From: Phenylobacterium sp.
Lineage (GTDB): Bacteria > Pseudomonadota > Alphaproteobacteria > Caulobacterales > Caulobacteraceae
Direction: 5' to 3'
Length of the DNA: 38,425 nt
Assembly (NCBI RefSeq): GCF_004799395.1
Contig: NZ_SSMZ01000124.1
Location: 1 to 38,425 of the forward strand
Made by a program: the position numbers and the translations under genes. Below are positions 9,519 through 19,738 of the stretch, in pieces. Within the stretch, counting starts at the first letter, position 1; each line of letters opens with the position of its first letter. The notes below the pieces were generated by a model that searched no databases, was not told the origin of the DNA, and saw only the letters and a list, made by a program, of their open reading frames with translations.

Positions 9519-10261
9519 CCCGCGCCGCCTCCACACACTGGGCACTCCGGATCGGCCCCGACCCGCACCGTTCGCGTCTCCGCCGACAACGCGTCGTAGA
9601 TCATCAGCCGCCCCGTCAGCGGTTCGCCCGCGCCGGTGATCAGCTTGATCGCCTCCAGGGCCATCATCGAGCCGACCACGCCGGCCAGCGCGCCGACCAC
9701 GCCCACAGCGACGCAGGTCTCGGCGTCCGGCGGGATCTCGGGCACCAGGCAACGGTAGCAGGGTTGGCCTGCGAACACGCCCACCTGTCCCGTCCAGCGG
9801 CCGATGGCGCCGGAGATCAGCGGCTTGCCGTGGCGCACGCAGGCGGCGTTGACCTCGTAGCGCGCCTCGAAGCTGTCGGTGCCGTCCAGCACCAGGTCGA
9901 CGCCCTCCACCAACTGGTCGGCGTTGTCGGGTCCGAAGGCGTCCGGGCCGCCAGCCACGAAGATGTGCGGGTTCAGCGCCGCCAGCCGGTCTGCGGCGGC
10001 TTCCACCTTCGGCAGGCCGATATCGGCCTCGGCGTAGAGGATCTGGCGCTGCAGGTTGGAGCGGTCGACCTCGTCGGGGTCCACCAGGATCAGGGTTCCG
10101 ATTCCGGCGGCGGCCAGGTACAGGGCCGCCGGCGATCCCAGGCCGCCGGCCCCGACGATGAGCGCGCTGGCGGCCTTGAGCCTCTGCTGCCCTGGGCCGC
10201 CCACCTCGCGCAGCACCAGGTGGCGCGCGTAACGCTCGATCTCAAGGTCGGTGAACACCAT
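9515..10261 (-). CDS. moeB: ThiF/MoeB/HesA-family adenylyltransferase
   Basis: MVFTDLEIERYARHLVLREVGGPGQQRLKAASALIVGAGGLGSPAALYLAAAGIG; DPDEVDRSNLQRQ; two Cys-x2-Cys pairs. Confidence 0.88.
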   Translation of the reverse strand: MVFTDLEIERYARHLVLREVGGPGQQRLKAASALIVGAGGLGSPAALYLAAAGIGTLILVDPDEVDRSNLQRQILYAEADIGLPKVEAAADRLAALNPHIFVAGGPDAFGPDNADQLVEGVDLVLDGTDSFEARYEVNAACVRHGKPLISGAIGRWTGQVGVFAGQPCYRCLVPEIPPDAETCVAVGVVGALAGVVGSMMALEAIKLITGAGEPLTGRLMIYDALSAETRTVRVGADPECPVCGGGAG

Positions 10262-10406
10262 GGCCGCTATCTTGGCCTTGGAGGCCCCAAGCGCAACAGG
10301 CGCGCAAACTGTCGCTTGGCCGGGACCGCTGGTCGCACTGGCCCGCGACGCCCCTGTCGGGCTAGGGCATAGGCGCCGGATCAGGAGACTGCCGACCTTG
10401 CTGAAG

Positions 10407-11261
10407 ATGACCCTCGCCTTGGCCGCCGCCGTCGCTCTTGCCGCCGGCGGTGCGCTCGCCGCGCCGGCCCCGGCCGCCGATCCGGCCCCGGTGATCGCCG
10501 CCGAGCATGCCTTCGCCGCCCGCGCGGCCGAGATCGGGGTGGCGCCGAGCTTCCTGGAATATATGACCGACGAAGCCATCGTTCTCAGTCCCGACCCGCT
10601 GCTGGCCCGGGCGGTCTACGGCGTGCGGCCGGCGCCCAAGCTGCCGAAGGACGGCGGAACCCTGCTCAACTGGTGGCCGAACTTCGCCGGCGTGGCGCGC
10701 TCCGGCGACCTGGGCTTCACCACCGGCCCGGCCACCGTGAATGGGGGCAAGCCTGGTGTGTTCTATTTCACGGTATGGACGCGGCGGCCGGGCGGGCCCT
10801 GGAAATGGATCTACGACGGCGGCGTCGAGGCGGATGGCGCAGCCGCGCCCGGACCGGCCGAGGCGCCGATCCTGCTGCCGCCCGGCGACGCAAGGCCGCT
10901 GGCGCCGGATGTGGCCATGCAGCAGGTGCGCAGCGCCGAGATCGCCCTCGCCGCCAAGGCCAGGATCGACACCGCCGCCGCCTACAGGGCAGTTCTGGCG
11001 GCTGACGCCCGCGTGCAGGGCTCCAAGTTCGCGCCCGCCACGACCCCGGCTGCGGCCGATCAGGAGCTCGCCACGCGCGCCAAGGCCATCGCGTTCGGCC
11101 CCATCGGCGGCGGAGCGTCCAAGGCGGGCGACCTGGCCTGGACCTACGGCGACGCCAAGTGGCAGGCGGGCCGCGGCCACTATGTGCGCATCTGGCAACG
11201 CCGCGGCGGCAAATGGACGCTAGTGTTCGATCAGATCACTGAGGTTGAGAAGCCGACCTAG
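10407..11261 (+). CDS. Exported SnoaL/DUF4440-like protein with two related halves
   Basis: Signal peptide MTLALAAAVALAAGGALAAPAPA; repeated pattern GDLGFTTGPATVNG…YFTVWTRRPGGPWKWIYDGG and GDLAWTYGDAKWQ…YVRIWQRRGGKWTLVFDQ. Confidence 0.65.
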   Translation: MTLALAAAVALAAGGALAAPAPAADPAPVIAAEHAFAARAAEIGVAPSFLEYMTDEAIVLSPDPLLARAVYGVRPAPKLPKDGGTLLNWWPNFAGVARSGDLGFTTGPATVNGGKPGVFYFTVWTRRPGGPWKWIYDGGVEADGAAAPGPAEAPILLPPGDARPLAPDVAMQQVRSAEIALAAKARIDTAAAYRAVLAADARVQGSKFAPATTPAAADQELATRAKAIAFGPIGGGASKAGDLAWTYGDAKWQAGRGHYVRIWQRRGGKWTLVFDQITEVEKPT

Positions 11262-11746
11262 CCGCGCTCCCGCCGCGCTTCCCAGATCGCCTGTTCGAGA
11301 GCCTTGGCGAACTCGCCGCGCTCCCGGGGGCTGAGCGCCTGGGCGACGGCCACCTCACGCCCTGACAGCGCCAGGCGCAGGCCGAAGGTGTGTTCGTCCT
11401 CGCGCTCGACGTTGACGCGGGTGAAGGCTGTCGGGCTTTCCCAGACCACCCGGCTCCAGCTCGGCGTCTCGTGGGTCACCACCACGTCGCGGGCGGTGAT
11501 GGTCACCCGCTCCACCCGCCGCGCCTGGCGGAAGCTCACCGTAAAGGCGACCAGCACCGCCATCACGTCGATGCCGAGGAAAAAGGGCACAAAGACCGCA
11601 CCCATGTGGACGAACACCGCCGCCGAGCAGCAGTTGGCGAGGGTCACTATGGCGATCAGGATGATGAAGCCCCGCTCCGAGAGCGAGCGGTGCGGCGTGA
11701 TCACCGCGTCCATGTAGGTCTGGCCCATCATCTGGGCCCGGACCAT
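11258..11746 (-). CDS. DUF2244-like membrane protein
   Basis: MDAVITPHRSLSERGFIILIAIV… two TM segments then WEVxxTRVNVEREDEHTFGLRLALSGREVAVAQALSPRERGEFA. Start assigned at the ATG at 11746. Confidence 0.75.
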   Translation of the reverse strand: MVRAQMMGQTYMDAVITPHRSLSERGFIILIAIVTLANCCSAAVFVHMGAVFVPFFLGIDVMAVLVAFTVSFRQARRVERVTITARDVVVTHETPSWSRVVWESPTAFTRVNVEREDEHTFGLRLALSGREVAVAQALSPRERGEFAKALEQAIWEARRERG

Positions 11747-11801
11747 AGGCCCGGAAACCGCCTTGGCGGAAGGGGTCGGCTCACGCCATCTTGCGCCGCG
11801 C

Positions 11802-12497
11802 ATGTCCAGAACCGCGAAACCGAAGGCGAAGACGCCCGCCAAGACGCGCCTCAGCCCCGCCGAACAGGCGCGGATCGCCGAGATTTTCCGCCGCTTCGAG
11901 GAACAGGAGAGCGATCCTCGCACCGAGCTCGACTATGGGAGCCCCTTCGAACTGGTCACCGCGGTCGCGCTGTCGGCCCAGGCGACGGACGTGTCGGTGA
12001 ACAAGGCGACCTACAAGCTCTTCAAGGTCGCCGACACGCCGCAGAAGATGCTGGCCCTGGGCGAGGCGGGCCTGAAGCCCTTCATCTCCTCGATCGGCCT
12101 CTACAACTCCAAGGCCAGGAATGTCATCGCCATGAGTCGCATCCTAGTGGAGCAGTATGGCGGCGAGGTCCCGCTGACCCGCGAGGCGCTGCAGTCCCTG
12201 CCGGGCGTCGGGCGCAAGACCGCCTCGGTGGTGCTGAACGAGCTGCGCATCGAGCCGGCCATCGCCGTAGACACCCACGTGTTCCGCGTCTCCCATCGGC
12301 TGGGGTTGGCCAACGGCAAGACGCCCGACCAGGTCGAGGCCGAACTGATGGCCATCGTCCCGGATCCGCTGAAGACCCGCGCGCACCACTGGCTGATCCT
12401 GCACGGTCGCTATGTGTGCGTCGCGCGACGGCCGAAGTGCGAAGAGTGCGTGGTGGCCGACCTTTGCCCGTCGAAGCGTCTGTTCGTGGCGCAATAG
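11802..12497 (+). CDS. nth: Endonuclease III
   Basis: LVTAVALSAQATDVSVNKAT; LPGVGRKTASVVLNE (HhH), VDTHVFRVSHRLGLA; C-x6-C-x2-C-x5-C Fe-S cysteines CVARRPKCEECVVADLC. Confidence 0.95.
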   Translation: MSRTAKPKAKTPAKTRLSPAEQARIAEIFRRFEEQESDPRTELDYGSPFELVTAVALSAQATDVSVNKATYKLFKVADTPQKMLALGEAGLKPFISSIGLYNSKARNVIAMSRILVEQYGGEVPLTREALQSLPGVGRKTASVVLNELRIEPAIAVDTHVFRVSHRLGLANGKTPDQVEAELMAIVPDPLKTRAHHWLILHGRYVCVARRPKCEECVVADLCPSKRLFVAQ

Positions 12498-12634
12498 ACG
12501 CCATTCGCGCCGCCGCACTGCGTACTTCCCCCTACGGGAAAATTCCGAATATGCGGTATGGCCGACGCACCCTAACTAACCCCTCGAAGCACGCCGAACC
12601 GTTCCAACCACCGGCTCCGGTCAGCTTTATGGGG

Positions 12635-12660
12635 CGGCGGGACCTGCAAAGGTCCCGCCG
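12635..12660 (+). terminator. Hairpin CGGCGGGACC-TGCAAA-GGTCCCGCCG
   Basis: Perfect 10-bp stem, 6-nt loop, in the nth-PfkB gap; short T-containing tail (ctcgtcgttt). Confidence 0.55.
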
Positions 12661-12751
12661 CTCGTCGTTTGGGCTCCGCCTGAGCCGCGTTGCCGCGAAG
12701 GCCGATCTTCGGTAAGTCCCGCCCTCGCCGTACTTGCCTGAAAGTCCAAGA

Positions 12752-13741
12752 ATGCCAGACCTCTACGACGTCGCCGCGATCGGCAACGCCATCGTCGACG
12801 TGATTGCTCCAGCCGACGACGCCTTCCTCGCGGCCAATGGCCTCGACAAGGGCGCGATGATGCTGGTGGACGCCGAGCGATCGCTGGCCCTCTACAGCAA
12901 GATGGCCAAGGGCGTGGAGACCTCCGGCGGGTCGGCGGGCAACACCATCGCCGGCGTCGCCAGCTTCGGCGGCAAGGCGGCCTATCTGGGCAAGGTCGCC
13001 GAGGACCAGTTAGGCGTGACATTCACCAACGAGATGCGGGCTATCGGCGCCCACTTCGACCCGACCCCCCTGCGGGACGGCCCAGCGACCGCGGTCTCGA
13101 TGATCAACGTCACGCCGGACGGCCAGCGCACCATGTGCACTTTCTTGGGGGCCTCGGTGGAGTTCACCGATGCCGATGTGACGCCCGCCGTGATCGAGGG
13201 CGCCAAGATCGTCTACCTCGAGGGGTATCTGTTCGACGCCGAGCCGGCGCGTAAGGCCTTCGCCAAGGCCGCGGCCCTGGCGCGCGGCTCGGGCCGGATG
13301 CTGGCCATCACGCTGTCCGACGGCTTCGTGGTCGATCGCCACCGTGCGGGCCTCCTGGCCTTTATCGAAAGCCAGGTCGACCTGGTGTTCGCCAACGAGG
13401 TGGAGATCTGCTCGCTGTTCCAGACCGACAGCTTCGAGGCGGCCATGGGCGAGATCACGCTGCGCGCCAAGCTGGCCGCCGTCACCCGCAGCGAACTGGG
13501 GTCGGTCGTGGCCACCAACGCCGAGACCTATTCCGTGCCGGCCTATCCGGTGGAGAAAGTCGTGGACACCACCGGCGCCGGCGACCAATACGCGGCAGGG
13601 TTCATGTTCGGCCTCGCCCGCGGCCGGGCGCTGCCGGATTGCGCGCGGCTGGGTTCGCTGGCGGCGTCAGAAGTGATCTCGCACTACGGTCCACGCCCGC
13701 AGGTGTCGCTGCAGGCGCTGGCCGCGGAAAAGGGACTCTAA
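12752..13741 (+). CDS. PfkB-family carbohydrate/adenosine kinase
   Basis: AIGNAIVDVIAPAD; GGSAGNTIAGVASFGGKAAYLGKV; DTTGAGDQYAAGFMFG. Confidence 0.92.
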   Translation: MPDLYDVAAIGNAIVDVIAPADDAFLAANGLDKGAMMLVDAERSLALYSKMAKGVETSGGSAGNTIAGVASFGGKAAYLGKVAEDQLGVTFTNEMRAIGAHFDPTPLRDGPATAVSMINVTPDGQRTMCTFLGASVEFTDADVTPAVIEGAKIVYLEGYLFDAEPARKAFAKAAALARGSGRMLAITLSDGFVVDRHRAGLLAFIESQVDLVFANEVEICSLFQTDSFEAAMGEITLRAKLAAVTRSELGSVVATNAETYSVPAYPVEKVVDTTGAGDQYAAGFMFGLARGRALPDCARLGSLAASEVISHYGPRPQVSLQALAAEKGL

Positions 13742-13742
13742 G

Positions 13743-14333
13743 ATGAGCCGCACGGCGGAGGTTGTCCGCAATACCAAGGAGACCCAGGTCCGGATCGCCG
13801 TCGATCTGGACGGGACGGGTGCGTCGAAGGTCTCCACCGGCATCGGCTTCTTCGACCACATGCTGGAGAGCTTCATCCGCCACGGCGGTTTCGACATCGA
13901 GATCGAGACCAAGGGCGACCTGCACATCGACATGCACCACACGGTCGAAGACACCGGCATCGTGCTCGGCCAGGCGTTCAACAAGGCGCTGGATGGCTTC
14001 AAGGGCGTGCGCCGCTTCGGCCATGCCTATATTCCCATGGACGAGACCCTGACGCGGGTGGCCCTCGACCTGTCCAATCGGCCGTACCTGATCTGGAACG
14101 TGTCGTATAAGACCCCCAAGGTGGGCGATATGGACACCGAACTCTTCAAGGAATTCCATCACGCCTTCGCCATGAACTGCGGGGCCTGCGTCCACCTGGA
14201 AACCCTCTACGGGACCAATTCCCACCACATCGCCGAGAGCGGTTTCAAGGCGCTGGCCCGCGCGCTACGGACCGCCGTCGAACTCGACCCCAAGACCCAC
14301 GGCCACGCCCCCTCCACCAAGGGCGTGCTGTAA
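13743..14333 (+). CDS. hisB: Imidazoleglycerol-phosphate dehydratase
   Basis: VDLDGTGASKVSTGIGFFDHMLESFIRHGGFDIEIETKGDLHIDMHHTVEDTGI. Confidence 0.97.
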   Translation: MSRTAEVVRNTKETQVRIAVDLDGTGASKVSTGIGFFDHMLESFIRHGGFDIEIETKGDLHIDMHHTVEDTGIVLGQAFNKALDGFKGVRRFGHAYIPMDETLTRVALDLSNRPYLIWNVSYKTPKVGDMDTELFKEFHHAFAMNCGACVHLETLYGTNSHHIAESGFKALARALRTAVELDPKTHGHAPSTKGVL

Positions 14334-14344
14334 GGATTTCCCCC

Positions 14345-15001
14345 ATGCAGAGCGTCGCCCTGATCAACTACGGGTCGGGCAACCTTCGCTCGGCCGAAAA
14401 GGCCCTGATCCGCGCCGCGGACGCCAAGAGCGAAATCGTCGTCACCGACGACCCCGACGTCATCGCCGTGGCCGACCGCGTGGTGCTGCCGGGCGTCGGC
14501 GCCTTCGCGGCCTGCATGGCCGCGCTCGAGGCGCGCCCTGGGGTGATCGAGGCGATGACCGAGGCTGTGCACGGCAAGGGCGCCCCGTTCCTGGGCATCT
14601 GCGTCGGCATGCAGCTGCTCGCCTCGCGCGGCCTGGAATTCGGCGAGACGCCGGGCCTCGATTGGATCTCGGGCGACGTCCGCAAGCTGGATGACGGCGG
14701 CGACCCAGCCATCAAGATCCCGCACATGGGCTGGAACGGCCTGACAAACGTCACCGACCAGCCGGTGTTCGCCGGCCTCAAAGCCCCTCCGGGCTTGAAA
14801 GAGGGCCAGACCGTCTATTTCACCCACTCGTTCGCCTTTTTCCCGAAGGACTCCGCCGACGTGGCGGCCTATGTGGAGCACGGCGAGCGCTTCCCCGCCG
14901 CCGTCGCCCGCGGCAATGTTGCTGGCGTCCAGTTCCACCCGGAGAAATCGCAGGCCGTGGGCCTCGACCTCCTCGCGCGCTTCCTGGAGTGGCGACCGTG
15001 A
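14345..15001 (+). CDS. hisH: Imidazole glycerol phosphate synthase, glutamine amidotransferase subunit
   Basis: LINYGSGNLRSAEKAL; PFLGICVGMQLLASRG; GVQFHPEKSQ. Confidence 0.97.
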   Translation: MQSVALINYGSGNLRSAEKALIRAADAKSEIVVTDDPDVIAVADRVVLPGVGAFAACMAALEARPGVIEAMTEAVHGKGAPFLGICVGMQLLASRGLEFGETPGLDWISGDVRKLDDGGDPAIKIPHMGWNGLTNVTDQPVFAGLKAPPGLKEGQTVYFTHSFAFFPKDSADVAAYVEHGERFPAAVARGNVAGVQFHPEKSQAVGLDLLARFLEWRP

Positions 15002-15720
15002 TCCTATATCCCGCCATCGACCTGAAAGACGGCAGCTGCGTGCGCGTCGTGCATGGGGACCTTTCCACCGCCACGGTGTTCAACACCTCGCCCGCCGCCC
15101 AGGCCCGCGCCTGGGCCGACGGCGGCTTCCACTGGATCCACGTGGTCGACCTGAACGGGGCGGTGTCCGGCCAGGCCGTGAACCAGGCCGCGGTCGAGGA
15201 GATCCTCAACGCCGTCTCCGTGCCGGTGCAGCTGGGCGGCGGCATCCGCACCCTTGCCGACATCGAGGGGTGGATCGAAGCCGGCGTCTCCAGGGTGATC
15301 CTGGGCACCGTCGCCGTGCGCGACCCGAAGATCGTCTACGAGGCCGCCAAGGCCTGGCCCGAGCAGATCGCCGTCAGCGTCGACGTGCGCAAGGGCAAGG
15401 TCGCCGTCCAGGGCTGGACCGAGGATAGCGACCTCGACGCGATCAGCGTGGCCAAGCGCTTCGAGGACGTGGGCGTCTCGGCCCTGATCATCACCGACAT
15501 CGACCGCGACGGCACCACCATGGGCTTCAACGTCGAGGCCTTCGGGGCCATCGCCGACGTGGTGGCGATTCCGGTGATCGCCGCCGGCGGCCTCGCCACC
15601 GTCGAAGACATCATCCGGCTAAAGGCCCGCAAGGGGACCGAAATCGCCGGCGCCGTCCTGGGCCGCGCACTCTACAACGGCGACATCGTGCCCGACGCCG
15701 CCCTGAAGGCGGCCGCGTGA
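14998..15720 (+). CDS. hisA: ProFAR isomerase
   Basis: [25 protein letters not shown] start overlapping the hisH stop (GTGA); GTG at 14989 is the alternative. Confidence 0.96.
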   Translation: MILYPAIDLKDGSCVRVVHGDLSTATVFNTSPAAQARAWADGGFHWIHVVDLNGAVSGQAVNQAAVEEILNAVSVPVQLGGGIRTLADIEGWIEAGVSRVILGTVAVRDPKIVYEAAKAWPEQIAVSVDVRKGKVAVQGWTEDSDLDAISVAKRFEDVGVSALIITDIDRDGTTMGFNVEAFGAIADVVAIPVIAAGGLATVEDIIRLKARKGTEIAGAVLGRALYNGDIVPDAALKAAA

Positions 15721-16487
15721 CTCTGCGTGTACGCGTCATCCCCTGCCTGGACGTCAAGGACGGTCGGGTCGTGAAGGGCGTGCAGTTCGTCAGCCTGCGC
15801 GACGCCGGCGACCCGGTGGAACAGGCCCGCGCCTATGACGCTGCCGGCGCCGATGAGCTGATGTTCCTGGACATCACCGCCAGCCACGAGAACCGCGGCA
15901 CCATCCTCGACGTGGTGGCCCGCACGGCGGACGTCTGTTTCATGCCGCTCTCGGTGGGCGGCGGCATCCGCAAGGTCGAGGACGCGAGGCGCCTGCTGCT
16001 GGCCGGCGCCGACAAGATCTCGGTCAACACTGCCGCCGTGGAGAACCGCGACCTGATCGCCGCCTGCGCCGACGCCTTCGGCAGCCAGGCCGTGGTCGTC
16101 GCCATCGACGCGAAAAAGGCCGGGGATCAGTGGCGGGTCTTCACCTATGGCGGCCGCAACGACACCGGTCTGGACGTGGTTCAATATGCGGTCGAGGCTG
16201 TGGAACGCGGCGCGGGCGAAATCCTGCTGACCTCCATGGACCGCGACGGCGCCAAGACCGGCTACGACCTCGACCTGCTGAAGGCGGTGAGCGGCGCGGT
16301 CTCTGTGCCGGTGATCGCATCGGGCGGCGCCGGCGGCGCCCAGCACATGGTCGATGCGGTGACCAGGGGCGGCGCCGACGCCGTGTTGGCCGCTTCGATC
16401 TTCCACTTCGGCGAGGTCTCCATCGGCGACGTGAAGCGCGCCATGGCCGCCGCGCGCCTGCCGGTCCGCCAGACGGAGCCCGCGTGA
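15717..16487 (+). CDS. hisF: Imidazole glycerol phosphate synthase cyclase subunit
   Basis: [33 protein letters not shown] start overlapping the hisA stop. Confidence 0.97.
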   Translation: MTLRVRVIPCLDVKDGRVVKGVQFVSLRDAGDPVEQARAYDAAGADELMFLDITASHENRGTILDVVARTADVCFMPLSVGGGIRKVEDARRLLLAGADKISVNTAAVENRDLIAACADAFGSQAVVVAIDAKKAGDQWRVFTYGGRNDTGLDVVQYAVEAVERGAGEILLTSMDRDGAKTGYDLDLLKAVSGAVSVPVIASGGAGGAQHMVDAVTRGGADAVLAASIFHFGEVSIGDVKRAMAAARLPVRQTEPA

Positions 16488-16810
16488 TGAGCCGCTTCAC
16501 CGAGGTCCTGGCGCGCCTGGCCGCCACGGTCGAAAGCCGCAAGGGCGGCGACCCGGCCGCGTCCTACACCGCCAAGCTCCTGGCTGACCCTTCGCTGGCG
16601 GCCAAGAAGCTGGGTGAAGAGGCTGTCGAGGTCGTCATCGCGGCGACCAAGGGTGAGGGCGACGCGCTCGCGGCCGAAAGCGCCGACCTGATCTACCACT
16701 GGCTGGTGGTGATGGCCGCCGCTGGTGTGTCGCTGGACGACGTCGCGGCCAAGCTTGAAGGCCGCGAGGGGACTTCGGGGCTGGCTGAGAAGGCGTCGCG
16801 CCCGAAATAG
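16487..16810 (+). CDS. hisE: Phosphoribosyl-ATP pyrophosphatase
   Basis: SYTAKLLADPSLAAKKLGEEAVEVVIAATKGEGDALAAESADLIYHWLVVM. Confidence 0.95.
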   Translation: MSRFTEVLARLAATVESRKGGDPAASYTAKLLADPSLAAKKLGEEAVEVVIAATKGEGDALAAESADLIYHWLVVMAAAGVSLDDVAAKLEGREGTSGLAEKASRPK

Positions 16811-16831
16811 CCCTCGCCCTTCGTCGTACGA

Positions 16832-17338
16832 CTACCCCCGCGGCTTCCGCTTCAGCGCCACATAGAGCGCGCCCTCGCCTCCGTGGTGGCGGGCGGCATC
16901 CGAGATGCCGGCGACAATATGGGCGAGGTGCGGCGCCGCCAGCCATTCCGGCGCGCGCCGCTTCAGGACCCCGTCGCCCTGGACGCCTTTGCCGGTGATC
17001 ACCAGCACGGCGCGCCAGCCTTCGTGGAAGGCGGTGGCGAGGAAACCTTCCAACACCGCCCGGGCGCGGACCTGATCCATGCCGTGCAGGTCGAGGCGTG
17101 CGCCGATATCCTCTCGTTCGCGGGCGATGCGGTGGCGGCGGTTGGGCTCGATCCCATCAAGCTGCTCGCGGATCTTGCCAGGACGGGTCGCAGGCCTGGG
17201 CGGGGCTATGCGGGCGGCGGTCTCGGTCCTGGCGGCTTCCTGGCTTGGAGTCGGCGTTCCGCGCCCGGGCAGCGGGTGGACCGTGGCGGAAACCACGCCC
17301 CAGATATGGCGCTCTTCGGGCTTCAGGGGCCGCTTCAT
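16832..17338 (-). CDS. Smr-domain protein
   Basis: LDLHGMDQVRARAVLEGFLATAFHEGWRAVLVITGKG; ATGA overlap with the upstream mltA. Confidence 0.9.
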   Translation of the reverse strand: MKRPLKPEERHIWGVVSATVHPLPGRGTPTPSQEAARTETAARIAPPRPATRPGKIREQLDGIEPNRRHRIAREREDIGARLDLHGMDQVRARAVLEGFLATAFHEGWRAVLVITGKGVQGDGVLKRRAPEWLAAPHLAHIVAGISDAARHHGGEGALYVALKRKPRG

Positions 17339-18456
17339 GGCGCGGCGTCCTTCGGGATCAGGCGATAAAGGCGAAGCGTGTGGCGCACGCGGCCGGCTTC
17401 CGCGCCGGCGGCCTGCCCTGTGCCCATATAGAGGTCGGCGCGCACGTCGCCCTTGATGGCGCCGCCGGTGTCCAGGGCCAGCGCCAGGCGACGATAGGTC
17501 GGGAAGGCGCCGGACAGGATCGGCGCGCCAGCGTCGACCCAGTAGAGTTCGCCCATCTGGTGGAAGGTCGGATCAATGGCCAGGGCCCGGCCCGGGGGCA
17601 GAGGCAGGTTGGCGGACCCCACCGGCTGGCGCCCGTCGTCGGGGCCAAGGGTGAAGAAGGCATAGCGGGGATTCAGTTGCATGATCGCCTGGGCGTCTGC
17701 GCCGCGATGGGCGGCCAGCCAAGCGCGGATCGAGTCCGCCGAGACGTTGTCGGGCGCAAGCAGGCCCTTGTCGCGCATCGGGTTGGCGACGCCCACGAAC
17801 GGGCGACCATTGTTGCCGGCGTAGAGCGCCTTCTTCCGCTTGCCGTCGTCGAAGGTCAGCACGCCGGAGCCCTGGATCTGCAGGAAGAACAGGTCTTCCG
17901 GCCGCATCCAGGCCAGCGGCTTGCCTGGCGGCTGGGCCTCGATGGCCGTACGGTCGAGGTAAGGATTGAGCGTGGTGTCGCCGAGGTCGGCCGGCCTGGG
18001 CCGGACCGGGGCGCAGAACTCATCGTCCGCCTTGCTGCGCGCGGGGTATTCCGGGGCGAAGTAGGCGGTCAACACGCCGTCGGCGTGGCTGGCCTCCGCG
18101 CGGAAATGGGCTTCGAAGAAGCGTTTCGACTGATCCGCGTCCAGCGGGCCGATGGCGCGGGCGTCGCGGCAGACCTGGGCCATGGCCGGATCGCGCGCCG
18201 CGCCACAGGTCTCGCGGAAGGCGGCGAGCGCCGCAGAATGGTCCTCAGCTTCCCAGCCGCGCAGGGCGCTAAGCGGAACGATGCGTTCGGTGGAGGCTTC
18301 CGGCTCCGGCGCCGGGCGAGGCCTGGGGCGCGCCTCGAGCGGCGGCGCCTTGTGTCCGGCCGCTGGCGTTGGCGGCGCCTGTTTCGGGGTGGGCGTCGAG
18401 GCGCAGGCCGCGAGGATGAGCGCGGTCAGGGCCGCGCCGAGAACGCCTCCCCGCAC
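17335..18456 (-). CDS. mltA: Membrane-bound lytic murein transglycosylase A
   Basis: FEAHFRAEA…GVLTAYFAPEYPA; FFLQIQGSGVLTFDDGK; AIDPTFHQMGELYWVDAG; lipoprotein-like N-terminus. Confidence 0.92.
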   Translation of the reverse strand: MRGGVLGAALTALILAACASTPTPKQAPPTPAAGHKAPPLEARPRPRPAPEPEASTERIVPLSALRGWEAEDHSAALAAFRETCGAARDPAMAQVCRDARAIGPLDADQSKRFFEAHFRAEASHADGVLTAYFAPEYPARSKADDEFCAPVRPRPADLGDTTLNPYLDRTAIEAQPPGKPLAWMRPEDLFFLQIQGSGVLTFDDGKRKKALYAGNNGRPFVGVANPMRDKGLLAPDNVSADSIRAWLAAHRGADAQAIMQLNPRYAFFTLGPDDGRQPVGSANLPLPPGRALAIDPTFHQMGELYWVDAGAPILSGAFPTYRRLALALDTGGAIKGDVRADLYMGTGQAAGAEAGRVRHTLRLYRLIPKDAAP

Positions 18457-18463
18457 GGGCGCG

Positions 18464-19081
18464 TCAAGCCTCGGCGGCGTCGACGTGGATCAAGAGCCAA
18501 TTGGGGTCGCGGCTCTTCAGGCGCCGCTCGAACGTCCAGAGTTCGGCGGTCCGGCGGTCCTCGACGCCCTCGCCCTCCGGGCCCTTGGTGCGGCTGCGGA
18601 ATTCGGAGAGGAAGCGCACGGTCACCCGCGCCAGGTCCGCGCCCACGACCTCAGCCTTTTCCAGGTCGGCGCGGGGCGGGTGCAGGAATTCCACGGTCTC
18701 GGTGCGGTTCTCCGCCTCGCGGGCGGCGATGGCGGTGTCGAAGCCGGCCATGACCGGAGCGGCCAGGAGGTTGCGCAACTGGGTGCGGTCGCCGGCTGCG
18801 AATGCCTTGACGATCATCTCGTAGGCGCTCTTCGCGCCGCCGAGGAAACGGCCGACGTCGAAGCTGGGGTCCTTGGCCTTCACGGCGGCGAGGCCGCTTA
18901 GCGACACGCCGTCGTCGGCCTGCGCCGGGGCGTCCGGCGCGCGATCCAGCGGCGCGGCCGTCGCCGGGACCGCTGGCGCGTCCTCGGGCTGGCGGCCGAC
19001 CCGGCGGCCGAGCACCGCATAGAGCTGGTAGAGCACGATGGCCGCCAACCCCGCGAAGATGATCAATTCCAGAACTTCCAA
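18464..19081 (-). CDS. Tim44-like/TimA-family inner-membrane protein
   Basis: LELIIFAGLAAIVLYQLYAVLGRRVGRQPED N-terminus and C-terminal Tim44-like domain; probable TTG start at 19081 (start uncertain). Confidence 0.8.
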   Translation of the reverse strand: MEVLELIIFAGLAAIVLYQLYAVLGRRVGRQPEDAPAVPATAAPLDRAPDAPAQADDGVSLSGLAAVKAKDPSFDVGRFLGGAKSAYEMIVKAFAAGDRTQLRNLLAAPVMAGFDTAIAAREAENRTETVEFLHPPRADLEKAEVVGADLARVTVRFLSEFRSRTKGPEGEGVEDRRTAELWTFERRLKSRDPNWLLIHVDAAEA

Positions 19082-19249
19082 CCGACGAGCCCTCGGGGTG
19101 CTTGAGCGCCGCACGGCGCTCCTTACCCATATAGACCGAACCAACGCCTGCGTCAGGGGCGGCGTTGCATCGCCAGGGGCGCCATGTTAGCCCGGCGCCC
19201 CGACAAGACGCGAACCGTTCGTAGTCTCCACACGGATTTAAGCCGAACT

Positions 19250-19732
19250 ATGACCGACACCGACGCCGGCGCGCCCGACATCGCCGAGACCGCCGATCAG
19301 CCCGGCATCCGCATCCTGGCCCAGTTCATCCGCGACCTGTCGTTCGAGAACCCGCGCGCGCCGGAAGCGCTGCGCGGCGGCGCGGCCCAGCCGCAGATCG
19401 ACCTGGGCGTCGAGATGAACGCCCGCGGCCGCGACGACGGCTTCTTCGAGGTCGACCTGAAGCTCTCCGCCAAGGCCAACCGGGAGGACGGCCCGGTGTT
19501 CGTGGTCGAGCTGCTCTACGGCGGCGTGTTCCAGATCGCTGGCGTCGGGCCCGAGGACATGGAGCCGGTGCTGCTGATCGAATGCCCGCGCTATCTCTTC
19601 CCGTTCGCGCGCAAGATCATCGCCGACGTGACCGCCGACGGCGGTTATCCGCCTTTCATGCTCGACCCCATCGATTTCGCTGGCGTCTACACGGCCCGCA
19701 AGGCCCAGGAACAGCAGGTCGGCCACGCGTAA
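19250..19732 (+). CDS. secB: Protein-export chaperone
   Basis: [57 protein letters not shown]. Confidence 0.96.
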   Translation: MTDTDAGAPDIAETADQPGIRILAQFIRDLSFENPRAPEALRGGAAQPQIDLGVEMNARGRDDGFFEVDLKLSAKANREDGPVFVVELLYGGVFQIAGVGPEDMEPVLLIECPRYLFPFARKIIADVTADGGYPPFMLDPIDFAGVYTARKAQEQQVGHA

Positions 19733-19738
19733 CGCGTT

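Noticed and set aside
17098-18753. 551-aa plus-strand ORF
   Set aside because: Antisense to mltA, Smr and Tim44-like genes; no recognisable motifs.
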